From: Shewanella pneumatophori
GTDB taxonomy: Bacteria > Pseudomonadota > Gammaproteobacteria > Enterobacterales > Shewanellaceae
Assembly: GCF_023283895.1 (NCBI RefSeq)
Contig: NZ_JAKILB010000008.1
Coordinates: forward strand, 1 to 64,000
Direction of reading: 5' to 3'
DNA length: 64,000 bases
Both the position numbers and the translations under genes were made by a program. The notes beneath the pieces were generated by a model. The model was not told where the DNA came from and searched no databases. It was given only the letters and a program-made list of their open reading frames with translations. Positions 8,740 through 16,790 of this stretch are shown here, one piece after another (position 1 is the first letter of the stretch; each line of letters begins with the position of its first letter).

Positions 8740-9648
8740 ATGAAACAACATAAAATTCGCAAAGCAGTCATCCCAGTAGCAGGTTTAGGGACGCGTATGC
8801 TTCCTGCAACTAAAGCTATCCCAAAAGAGATGCTACCAGTTATGGATAAACCGCTGATTCAATATGTTGTTAATGAAGCAATTGCTGCAGGGATTAAAGA
8901 AATTGTTTTAGTGACTCACGCAAGTAAAAACTCAGTAGAAAATCATTTCGATACCAGCTTTGAGTTAGAAACGCAGCTCGAGCGTCGTGTAAAGCGCCAA
9001 CTTCTAGCCGAAGTACAAGGTATTTGCCCAGAAGACGTGACTATTATCAGTGTGCGTCAATCTCAAGCTAAAGGACTAGGTCACGCTATTTTATGCGCTA
9101 AAAGCATTATCGGTGATGCACCATTTGCAGTGCTTTTACCTGATGTATTAGTTGACAGTGCCGCTAGCGATCTCACTCAAGATAACTTAGCGCACATGGT
9201 TAAGCTGTATGATGAAACTGAAATTGGCCAAATTATGGTTGAAGGTGTACCTCATGAAATGGTTAATCAATACGGTATTGCCGACATCAATGGCGAAGAA
9301 TTACAACCAGGTGAATCGCTACCATTAAGCCAACTGGTAGAAAAACCAAGTATTGATGCAGCACCATCAAACCTTGCCGTGGTTGGCCGCTATGTTTTAC
9401 CTGCTGAAATTTGGGGTTACTTAGCGAAAACTCCGGCAGGTGCAGGCGATGAGATTCAATTAACTGACGCAATTGCTATGCTAATGGAAAACCAAACCGT
9501 TAACGCCTATTACATGCAAGGCAAGAGTCATGATTGCGGTAATAAACTAGGTTATATGCAAGCCAATGTTGAGCATGCACTGCGTCACAGCGAAATTGGT
9601 GAAGAATTTGCTGAGTACTTAAAAGCAATCGTTAAAACACTTAACTAA
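8740..9648 (+). CDS. galU: UTP--glucose-1-phosphate uridylyltransferase
   Basis: The 302-residue product equals the length of E. coli GalU. It opens [20 protein letters not shown] with the nucleotide-binding [17 protein letters not shown] motif, followed by VEKP and the sugar-binding region. It makes UDP-glucose from UTP and glucose-1-phosphate, a precursor for galactose metabolism, lipopolysaccharide and capsule. I chose the ATG at 8740 because it gives the standard family start, and AGGA lies just upstream; an earlier in-frame ATG adds an unconserved 26-residue tail. It is followed 36 bases later by galE, forming a UDP-sugar operon that can feed the polysaccharide genes further along. Confidence 0.96.
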   Translation: MKQHKIRKAVIPVAGLGTRMLPATKAIPKEMLPVMDKPLIQYVVNEAIAAGIKEIVLVTHASKNSVENHFDTSFELETQLERRVKRQLLAEVQGICPEDVTIISVRQSQAKGLGHAILCAKSIIGDAPFAVLLPDVLVDSAASDLTQDNLAHMVKLYDETEIGQIMVEGVPHEMVNQYGIADINGEELQPGESLPLSQLVEKPSIDAAPSNLAVVGRYVLPAEIWGYLAKTPAGAGDEIQLTDAIAMLMENQTVNAYYMQGKSHDCGNKLGYMQANVEHALRHSEIGEEFAEYLKAIVKTLN

Positions 9649-9684
9649 TTACTTTTAAAAACCAACGAATTACAGGATACCATT

Positions 9685-10707
9685 ATGACCATATTAGTAA
9701 CCGGCGGCGCTGGCTATATTGGCACTCACACAGTTGTAGAGCTTCTTAATAACGGCAATGATGTTGTTATTCTAGATAACTTGAGCAACTCTTGCGTTAC
9801 CGCTCTTGAGCGTGTTGAAAAAATTACCGGGAAATCAGTCACGTTTTATCAAGGTGATGTACTAAATCGAGCTTTTTTACAAAAACTGTTCACTGACCAC
9901 GAAATCAAGTCTGTTATTCATTTCGCTGGCTTAAAAGCCGTTGGTGAATCAGTTGAGCAACCGCTGCGTTATTATGAAAATAACGTCACTGGCACAATCG
10001 TTTTATGTGAAGTGATGAGCGAGTTCAATGTTAAAAACTTAGTGTTTAGCTCATCGGCTACTGTATACGGCGATCCTGCAAGCCTACCTATTACCGAAGA
10101 TTTTCCAACAGGTGCAACTAACCCATATGGGCAATCTAAACTAATGGTCGAGCACATCCTAAGCGATCTATACCACTCGGATAACAGTTGGAATATTGCA
10201 CGTCTACGTTACTTTAACCCTGTTGGTGCCCATCACAGTGGTTTAATCGGTGAAGATCCAAATGATATTCCAAACAACTTAATGCCTTTTATCACCCAAG
10301 TTGCAGTAGGAAAAAGAGAGCAATTGAGTGTATTTGGTAGTGATTACGATACCGTTGATGGTACAGGGGTGAGAGATTATATCCATGTGGTAGATCTTGC
10401 TATTGGCCACTTAAGAGCATTAGATAAACTACAAACGCAATGTGGTTTAGTCACATATAATTTAGGAACCGGTCAAGGCTATAGTGTACTAGAAATGGTT
10501 GCTGCGTTTGAAAAAGCAAGCAACACTCAGATCCAGTATCAACTAGTTGCCAGAAGACCGGGTGATATTGCTGCATGTTACGCCAACCCTGATAAAGCTC
10601 AGCAAGAGCTAGGCTGGCAAGCTAGCCATACCATTGACGACATGGCGCAAAGCAGCTGGCACTGGCAGTCAAATAACCCTAACGGCTATAAAGCTGACTA
10701 CGAGTAA
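9685..10707 (+). CDS. galE: UDP-glucose 4-epimerase
   Basis: The 340-residue protein is an extended short-chain dehydrogenase/reductase. It has the NAD-binding GGAGYIG at the N-terminus, the SSSATVYG segment, and the catalytic YxxxK in [16 protein letters not shown] and the C-terminal [13 protein letters not shown] are typical GalE features. It interconverts UDP-glucose and UDP-galactose in the cytoplasm. It follows galU with a 36-base gap containing CAGGATAC just before the ATG, so the two are probably cotranscribed. Length agrees with E. coli GalE (338). Confidence 0.97.
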   Translation: MTILVTGGAGYIGTHTVVELLNNGNDVVILDNLSNSCVTALERVEKITGKSVTFYQGDVLNRAFLQKLFTDHEIKSVIHFAGLKAVGESVEQPLRYYENNVTGTIVLCEVMSEFNVKNLVFSSSATVYGDPASLPITEDFPTGATNPYGQSKLMVEHILSDLYHSDNSWNIARLRYFNPVGAHHSGLIGEDPNDIPNNLMPFITQVAVGKREQLSVFGSDYDTVDGTGVRDYIHVVDLAIGHLRALDKLQTQCGLVTYNLGTGQGYSVLEMVAAFEKASNTQIQYQLVARRPGDIAACYANPDKAQQELGWQASHTIDDMAQSSWHWQSNNPNGYKADYE

Positions 10708-10823
10708 TTGTTTAATGTTTCGGCATTAGTGACTGATAGCAGTTAAAGAGTTATCTATATGACATATGGAACGCTAGGGAGTTTAACTATACCCTCCCTT
10801 TCGTTCTTGTTTAGAGGATTACA

Positions 10824-11315
10824 ATGAGCAGTATTAATCAAAGTAGAAGGCGTCTTTTTAGTCGTAAAAAGGCTCAAGCGATTCATCTACCATGGGTTGA
10901 TCCTAACATTGAATTTACCGACCTTTGTACCCGCTGTAATAAATGCATTGAAACCTGTGAAACACAAATCCTTATCAAAGGGGATGGAGGTTTCCCTGAA
11001 GTAGACTTTTCAATTGATGAATGCACTTTTTGCCAAAAATGTATCCAAGTCTGCGCAGAACCTCTCTTCGATCTTTCCACCTTACAAGCATGGAAAGCTA
11101 AAGCCAAAATCTTAGATACATGCATGGCACATCAAGGTATTTGGTGCCAAAGCTGCAAAGATGCCTGTGATAGCCGAGCAATCAGTTTTAGTCTAGCAAT
11201 AGGTCAAGCCCCGCTACCCAATATTGATATTGAAGCTTGCACTGGCTGCGGAGCCTGCGTATCCCCCTGCCCTAGTAATGCGATTCGTATTCAAGAAACC
11301 GAATCCACCTCATAA
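10824..11315 (+). CDS. napF: Ferredoxin-type protein NapF
   Basis: The 163-residue protein begins with a short basic tail (RRRLFSRKK) and carries several [4Fe-4S] motifs. These include CTRCNKCIETCE, CTFCQKCIQVC and CTGCGACVSPCP, with a further cysteine cluster CQSCKDAC. Length and layout match NapF, a cytoplasmic iron-sulfur protein that assists maturation of the periplasmic nitrate reductase catalytic subunit. No other nap gene lies nearby: galE precedes it and a bactofilin gene follows. AGAGGATT lies just upstream of the ATG. I saw no convincing FNR box in the 116-base spacer. Confidence 0.88.
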   Translation: MSSINQSRRRLFSRKKAQAIHLPWVDPNIEFTDLCTRCNKCIETCETQILIKGDGGFPEVDFSIDECTFCQKCIQVCAEPLFDLSTLQAWKAKAKILDTCMAHQGIWCQSCKDACDSRAISFSLAIGQAPLPNIDIEACTGCGACVSPCPSNAIRIQETESTS

Positions 11316-11484
11316 TCAGCCACAAACGTTAGCTCTAAATATTCATTCGCTTGGGCAATATCATTCGTTTTTCATCACAACTGCACGCGCCAAAATTATG
11401 GCAACCAGCGCCAATTTAAAGTGGTTTTGTTCTGTAGAAAATAGAGGTAACATCTATGCAACTTAGTCTGGTTAAGGCAGAAAA

Positions 11485-11910
11485 ATGTTTAGAAAAAAAA
11501 GAAGCGGCGGACTTACCTTTATCGCGCAAAGCTCTACATTTACCGGTGATACCGAATTTACTGCAGAAGCACTTATCGCTGGCACTTTAAAGGGTAATGT
11601 TTCCTCTAGCCACAATATAACCATAGAGCAGGATGGGCTTATTGAAGGCAAGCTCCACTGTATTGAGCTGCGAGTATCAGGGACTTTTAAAGGAAAACTT
11701 AACTGTGAAAAGCTCAATATTACCAGTACAGGTCTAGTTGATGGCGAAGTGAACTGCCAATCAATGGAGATATTTGAAGGCGGTCAATTCATAGGTATGC
11801 GAGTGAGAGACGAAATTGCATTTTTGCCCTCAAACAAAGAAAAAAAGCCGGAAATAAAGCAATCAATTAGCAACGACAAAATTGAAGATGCTGAGTTAAC
11901 CGCAAGCTAA
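11485..11910 (+). CDS. Bactofilin family polymer-forming protein
   Basis: The 141-residue protein has a short basic N-terminus, then a region of about 100 residues of regularly spaced hydrophobic and glycine positions (IAGTLKGNVSSS, IEGKLHC, FKGKLNC, VDGEVNC). This is the repeating right-handed beta-helix pattern of bactofilins. A charged, proline-containing C-terminal tail follows. Bactofilins polymerise without nucleotide into cytoskeletal filaments linked to cell shape, stalks or polysaccharide placement. Nothing in the neighbourhood indicates a specific partner. It is followed by a strong hairpin terminator. The 170-base upstream spacer holds no gene. Confidence 0.88.
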   Translation: MFRKKRSGGLTFIAQSSTFTGDTEFTAEALIAGTLKGNVSSSHNITIEQDGLIEGKLHCIELRVSGTFKGKLNCEKLNITSTGLVDGEVNCQSMEIFEGGQFIGMRVRDEIAFLPSNKEKKPEIKQSISNDKIEDAELTAS

Positions 11911-11931
11911 CTTCATGACAAAATCCTCTAC

Positions 11932-11960
11932 ATAATAGCCTCCTCTCAAGAGGCTATTAT
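11932..11960. terminator. Bidirectional hairpin terminator
   Basis: ATAATAGCCTC at 11932-11942 and GAGGCTATTAT at 11950-11960 form a perfect 11-bp stem with a seven-base loop. It lies between the converging bactofilin gene and the minus-strand gene ending at 11987, and could serve both. Confidence 0.8.
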
Positions 11961-11986
11961 TATCACTAAACTATTTGCCCAAAAGA

Positions 11987-12661
11987 CTAAGCTACCACCA
12001 CAGCGGCTTGCTTAGATTTATTCATCAACGCAATAAATTCATCTACCGGTCTATCTAATGCGTCTGTTGAAATATAAAGATGATAACCAAGATGGTTGCC
12101 CAATAATTTACTACGATGGCCAAACATCGCTAACACGCCTTTAAAACGATCATTATCTTCAATAAAAGGCGTAAATTCGGCGCTCATTTGATTTTCAAGC
12201 ACTGATAAATCTTCATCTTGTGTCGATGCCGTCATTAATAATGGACGTTGTTCAGTAAGCAGCCCAGCAGCAAGTCTCAGCGATATCGTTTCTAAAACTG
12301 GACTCATGTGTTTTATCTTTACCCCAATATAGGGCAAAGACACAGTATCAATTCCTTGAGTTACACGTGGCTGATCCATGCGTTGTACATTATCCCATGA
12401 AACACTGACTTGACCACGGCGATGAAAATAGGTGAAGCCTTCATCTGAAAGCTTTAGTGATACTTCTGGCTCCGCAAGCTTGGAAAAACCTAACACCAAA
12501 GCGATTATTCCTAAAGCAAAACAAATAATCCCAGGTGCAAAGAACTCACTACCCAATAAAAAAAGACTCACACCACACACCACACCTATACAACCGAAAA
12601 CACTGAAGGTGATTCCGTTTCTTTTAATCACAGGTTTAATCAAAATCTCATTATCTTTCAA
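11987..12661 (-). CDS. DUF2982-like membrane protein
   Basis: The 224-residue protein has two adjacent transmembrane segments (about 18-38 and 43-60: FSVFGCIGVVCGVSLFLLG, then a second), then a soluble domain. This domain includes a pleckstrin-like stretch (SLKLSDEGFTYFHRRGQVSVSWDNVQRM), as in other bacterial PH-like membrane proteins. I assign it tentatively, from memory, to DUF2982, a family seen in Shewanella and Vibrio. Function is unknown. It lies downstream of the ElyC-like gene on the same strand, separated by about 50 bases, so they may be cotranscribed. Confidence 0.65.
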   Translation of the reverse strand: MKDNEILIKPVIKRNGITFSVFGCIGVVCGVSLFLLGSEFFAPGIICFALGIIALVLGFSKLAEPEVSLKLSDEGFTYFHRRGQVSVSWDNVQRMDQPRVTQGIDTVSLPYIGVKIKHMSPVLETISLRLAAGLLTEQRPLLMTASTQDEDLSVLENQMSAEFTPFIEDNDRFKGVLAMFGHRSKLLGNHLGYHLYISTDALDRPVDEFIALMNKSKQAAVVVA

Positions 12662-12710
12662 TATTCTGCACTCTACTTATTGAGATAAAATCCTTAATTC
12701 ATCGAATATA

Positions 12711-13508
12711 TCAAAATGACGACAATGTGCTTTCATCATTATCCACATTACTGCTCGCTTCCGTTACTGTTCTACCTTGATGTTTAATCTTAAACCAAGC
12801 TAAGCCTAAATACTCGTGAATCGCCCGCTGCGAATTTAACAAACTCATGGCATCAAAGCGCCACCAGTAAGATCTTCTTTGTGCAAAATCAGTCGGCGCA
12901 GCTGAGACATTTAGATCTTCATTTTCAAAAATAGCCATTGCCCTCGGCATGTGACTTGCTGACGTCACTAACCTAAAAGGAGCATCTGCCACTTCCCAGC
13001 GCATAAACTGCGCTTCCTCAATGGTATCTTTAGCGAGAGGAAACTTGATGATCACGCTCGGATCAACACCTAACTCAACAGCAGCATCAAACATAACATC
13101 CGCGTGGGAGCGTGTTGCAAGTCCACCACTCCAACCACTAACGACCAATTTACAATCTTGTCCTAACGACAGTTGTCTAAGCCCTTCTGTGAGCCGCGCT
13201 AATGCTGTTGTTGAGAGTTGCTGAACCGCAGTTAAACTTGGGTTTTCATCATGACCGCTGCCTAAAACTATCACCAGACAACCTTGCTCTATAGGTGAAT
13301 TGTTCACGGCATAACTGTTTTCAAGTGGCTTCAATAGCGCATTACTGCCGCTGCCACTGCTTAATATGATTAAAAGACTAGCAGCCATAACTAATAACAG
13401 GCGACTGCGCTGACGATTGCGGATAACGATAAAAGCCAATAGTAAAATAAATAATACTAACGGTATCGGCATAAATAGCTGAGAAACAATTTTTTTTAAC
13501 CAGAACAT
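12711..13508 (-). CDS. ElyC/YdcF (DUF218) family envelope protein
   Basis: The 265-residue protein has two N-terminal transmembrane segments (about 12-28 and 36-52). A DUF218 domain follows, opening with CLVIVLGSGHDENP and containing VVSGWSGG, DTIEEA and LVTSASHMPRA, the conserved core of the family. The architecture and length match E. coli ElyC (about 259 residues), an inner-membrane factor affecting peptidoglycan and undecaprenyl-phosphate lipid-carrier metabolism at low temperature. The same domain occurs in YdcF and SanA, so exact orthology is not certain. It is upstream of the DUF2982-like gene. Confidence 0.85.
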   Translation of the reverse strand: MFWLKKIVSQLFMPIPLVLFILLLAFIVIRNRQRSRLLLVMAASLLIILSSGSGSNALLKPLENSYAVNNSPIEQGCLVIVLGSGHDENPSLTAVQQLSTTALARLTEGLRQLSLGQDCKLVVSGWSGGLATRSHADVMFDAAVELGVDPSVIIKFPLAKDTIEEAQFMRWEVADAPFRLVTSASHMPRAMAIFENEDLNVSAAPTDFAQRRSYWWRFDAMSLLNSQRAIHEYLGLAWFKIKHQGRTVTEASSNVDNDESTLSSF

Positions 13509-13609
13509 AAAAATGGAGGCCCAAAGCGATAAATATCAAAGCAAGTGTAGCATGCATTGATATCGGTAATTTGCTGCTTTATCTCGATAAAGGCTTAATT
13601 TGCAAGGTT

Positions 13610-14506
13610 TCAGCTTTGCCAAAGCCAAGCCGCGCCACGAACACCGGAAGAACCACCATACATATTTTGTACAACAGGCGTACGGCACTCCCCGCCAACA
13701 ACATATTTTGGCAGAGCTTTTGGCAATAGCTGATATATCTCATCGATATTAGAGATCCCACCACCAAGAACAATCATATCTGGGTCGAGAATATTAATAA
13801 CATGAGCTAAAGAACGTGCCAGTCGGTCGATATAGCGTTCAAATACTAATCTCGCTAGCTTTTCACCTGCTTCGATTTTTAGCGAAAGCTCCATACCACT
13901 CTCAGCCTGGCCACCAGCAAGTTTGTAGTCACGAACTAACCCAGTACCTGACACAAAGGTTTCAATACAATCATTATTGCCGCAAAAACAATGAGTTGAG
14001 TTTAGTTCACTCGTATCCATCCAAGGTAGTGGATTATGACCCCACTCACCAGCAATACGGTTTTGGCCACCATGCACTTTGCCATTAATTGCAATCCCTG
14101 CGCCGCAACCAGTACCTAAGATCACACCAAATACAATAAACTCGCCTGCTGCAGCACCATCAATTGCCTCTGATACTGCAAAACAATTCGCATCATTAGC
14201 GACCTTAACTTCACGACTTAATCGCCTACCTAAATCGATATCAAGCGGATGACCGTTTATCCATGTCGAATTAGCATTTTTAACCAAACCAGAAAAAGGT
14301 GAAACAACGCCTGGGATACCTATGCCCACAGTACCTGTTTGATTAAGTATTGACTCAGCTTCAAAGACTAACGCCTCAATAACATCAAGCGTTGCAACAT
14401 ACTCTTTAGGGGTTGCTACACGTTTACGAAAAAGCTCTTCGCCCTGCTCGTTAAGAGCAACCACTTCAGTTTTGGTTCCACCTAGATCAATACCGATCCT
14501 TAACAT
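13610..14506 (-). CDS. mak: ROK family fructokinase
   Basis: The 298-residue protein is a ROK sugar kinase. It has the N-terminal phosphate-binding DLGGTKTE, the catalytic-site [23 protein letters not shown], and the zinc-binding ROK signature with C-F-C-G-x-x-x-C (HCFCGNNDC). Nearly the whole length parallels E. coli Mak (YajF), including [12 protein letters not shown] and the ending [10 protein letters not shown]. It phosphorylates fructose, and possibly other hexoses, in the cytoplasm. It stands alone, with about 100 bases to ElyC and 170 bases to cysQ, so it is probably its own unit. Confidence 0.92.
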   Translation of the reverse strand: MLRIGIDLGGTKTEVVALNEQGEELFRKRVATPKEYVATLDVIEALVFEAESILNQTGTVGIGIPGVVSPFSGLVKNANSTWINGHPLDIDLGRRLSREVKVANDANCFAVSEAIDGAAAGEFIVFGVILGTGCGAGIAINGKVHGGQNRIAGEWGHNPLPWMDTSELNSTHCFCGNNDCIETFVSGTGLVRDYKLAGGQAESGMELSLKIEAGEKLARLVFERYIDRLARSLAHVINILDPDMIVLGGGISNIDEIYQLLPKALPKYVVGGECRTPVVQNMYGGSSGVRGAAWLWQS

Positions 14507-14675
14507 TGTCTCATCCTTAAGTGTTACTCAATATCAAGTAAACCTGTAGCTTTAAGCCGATTTATCATCATTTGTGACTGTATATCTATTTACTTGTGCA
14601 TTCAGCAATCAAAGGTATTAGCCTGAGGAAGCGGTTAACGATGATAAAATGACATTTAGCAGTCAAACATCGCCC

Positions 14676-15476
14676 TTAATCACTGGCTCGCCAATGCGGA
14701 GCGTAAGCAATAAAATACGGATTCAATATATCTTCTTTTTGGTTGTAATCAAGACGCTTGCCGGTATCAAATTGTACAACTTTACCACCAGCACTTTCTA
14801 AAACAGCTTGCGCGGCTGCAGTATCCCATTCACTCGTTAACCCTAAGCGCGGATAAATGTCAGCTTCTCCCTCAGCTAACAAACAAAACTTAAGCGAACT
14901 CCCCACACTTTTCATTTGATGTTCACCAATATCTTGCAAATACGCCTCTAGCCCTGGGCTAATATGCGAACGACTACCGACAATTCGTGGTGCTCCGTCA
15001 TAATCGCTTTTAGCACCACAAAGTTGCTGCTTAGTTCCAGCCTGCTCAACCCAAGCTCCACGTTCTAATGCCCCATAAAAACATTTATCCAAGACGGGCG
15101 CGTATACAACACCTGCCACGGCTCTATCTTCAACAATGAAAGCAATATTTACGGTAAACTCACCGTTACGCTTAATAAACTCTTTGGTACCATCAAGGGG
15201 ATCAATCAGCCAATAGGCAGGCCAGTGTCGTCTTTCATTCCAGTCAATATCTGTCGACTCTTCAGACATCACAGGAATATCAGGAGTTAGCAGCTTCAAT
15301 CGTTTAACTATCACTTCATGACTCGCAAGATCTGCTGCAGTAACAGGACTCGCATCATCTTTAGTCTCAACGCCAAATTCATCACTAGCATAAACAGTCA
15401 TAATCTGCTCGCCAGCTTCAATTGCAATAGCAACTGCGGACTCTAACCATTCTTGTTTAAACATAGGAGTAATCAT
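14676..15476 (-). CDS. cysQ: 3'(2'),5'-bisphosphate nucleotidase
   Basis: The 266-residue protein belongs to the inositol monophosphatase-like superfamily. Metal ligands are visible as Glu72/Glu73 in SEES and Asp92/Asp95 in IDPLDGTKEF, and the C-terminal signature is SEWDTAAAQAVLESAGG. This matches CysQ, which hydrolyses adenosine 3',5'-bisphosphate (PAP) to AMP and so relieves PAP inhibition during sulfate assimilation. I keep the first ATG because GAGAGC lies upstream of it, while the ATG four codons later has none. The gene is isolated from other sulfur genes here. Confidence 0.94.
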   Translation of the reverse strand: MITPMFKQEWLESAVAIAIEAGEQIMTVYASDEFGVETKDDASPVTAADLASHEVIVKRLKLLTPDIPVMSEESTDIDWNERRHWPAYWLIDPLDGTKEFIKRNGEFTVNIAFIVEDRAVAGVVYAPVLDKCFYGALERGAWVEQAGTKQQLCGAKSDYDGAPRIVGSRSHISPGLEAYLQDIGEHQMKSVGSSLKFCLLAEGEADIYPRLGLTSEWDTAAAQAVLESAGGKVVQFDTGKRLDYNQKEDILNPYFIAYAPHWRASD

Positions 15477-15716
15477 TAAAGCTCTCTTAAATATTTATAG
15501 GTAGTCAGATCTATTATGCCAGTAGTTAATAGTTAAAATTAATAACCAATTGTTCATTCAATGACTAAAAAAAACTAAGCTTAATCAATTGCAAACATCT
15601 CATAATCAAACAGCAGCCTAAATCTAGCTTTTAATTATTCAGGAGGAGTATTAAACGATAAATGCCAGTGTTTAACTAAGAGGCTCCGTGCCTGTGATTA
15701 AGTTAGCACCAGCTTG

Positions 15717-16724
15717 CTAGTTTTGTTTTTGGTAAACACGTACATAATCAACCAACAACGTCTGAGGAAACGCCTCCAGATCAACTCCTTTATCATTGGC
15801 ATTTTCAGCCCAATCACCACCAACGGCTAAATTTAGCAGCAAATGGAATCGTTTATTAAAAGGCGCATCTTGTTTGGCTAAGACATGCTGCTCTTTTATA
15901 ATGATTTTCGTAAACCAAGTCTTTGAGGTTTGGGTGGCATAATGAATGTTATCAACATACCAGCGGATCTCATCTGGCTGCCATTCCAATGCGTATAGAT
16001 GAAAACCAGCTGCAGGACTTTGCCCATTAGGCAACTGAAATGATTGACCAGAGTAAACATTATTTGGCCAAGGCTGACCATAATGCAGTGTTCCGTGTAT
16101 TCGTGTTTCAAGCTCACCTTTCAAGGCACCTACTCTATCTGAAGCCGTACCTAAGTTAATCGCTTCTACAATGTCTATTTCACCTGAACCGGACCATTCC
16201 CCATAGTGCCAATCAGTGGGTAACATCCATACTGCTCCCCAAGTTCCCTGACCTTTAGGAAATTTTGCCCGCACCTCAAACCGACCATATGACCAATCAC
16301 CTTTATATACAGTGCGCATTCGAGCAGAGGTAAAGGGTTTACTGACAGAAACATCACTGCGCTGGTAAAGCAAATGGTCATCTTTAAGAGCTGGCCCGGA
16401 AAACGACTCTAGCCGCGCGACAATATGCAAATGTCCATTGTTAACGAAGGCATTTTCAGCGCGGTCTGTATAGCACTGGTGCTCATTATTACCACCACCA
16501 TAACAGTTGTACTCAAAGCTCCATTTAGTAAGGTCGATGTGTTTGTCATTGAACTCATCTTGCCAAACCAGTTGCCAATCACTGCTCATTGCAGAAACGT
16601 TGGTTTCGTTTACTTGAGCAGCAGAGTTATTATGGAAAGCAGCAAAAGCATATCCAAGTACAGTAATAAAAAATAGCCACAAGAAATAGCGTAAATAAGC
16701 TCTGATATCTTGCCTCAGCCTCAT
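15717..16724 (-). CDS. GH16 family endo-beta-1,3-glucanase (laminarinase-like)
   Basis: The 335-residue protein has a basic N-terminus and a hydrophobic segment (about 11-30), acting as signal peptide or anchor. A GH16 catalytic domain starts near residue 48 (WQLVWQDEFND). The catalytic signature GEIDIVEA gives Glu182 as nucleophile, Asp184 and Glu187 as acid/base. The extra residue between D and E (EIDIVE) marks laminarinase/lichenase-type GH16 members. WGAVWMLP and the final DYVRVYQ strand complete the jelly-roll. It should cleave internal beta-1,3-glucan bonds outside the inner membrane. It follows the GH3 gene by 66 bases on the same strand, implying joint beta-glucan use. Confidence 0.93.
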   Translation of the reverse strand: MRLRQDIRAYLRYFLWLFFITVLGYAFAAFHNNSAAQVNETNVSAMSSDWQLVWQDEFNDKHIDLTKWSFEYNCYGGGNNEHQCYTDRAENAFVNNGHLHIVARLESFSGPALKDDHLLYQRSDVSVSKPFTSARMRTVYKGDWSYGRFEVRAKFPKGQGTWGAVWMLPTDWHYGEWSGSGEIDIVEAINLGTASDRVGALKGELETRIHGTLHYGQPWPNNVYSGQSFQLPNGQSPAAGFHLYALEWQPDEIRWYVDNIHYATQTSKTWFTKIIIKEQHVLAKQDAPFNKRFHLLLNLAVGGDWAENANDKGVDLEAFPQTLLVDYVRVYQKQN

Positions 16725-16790
16725 GCAAAATTAAAAATAAGCGCTCATAGTCAAGCAGTTATAAACACGAAATAGAAACACAAATAGGAC

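Noticed and set aside
10708..10823. FNR or CRP site before napF
   Set aside because: No sequence close to TTGAT-N4-ATCAA or TGTGA-N6-TCACA is present in the spacer.
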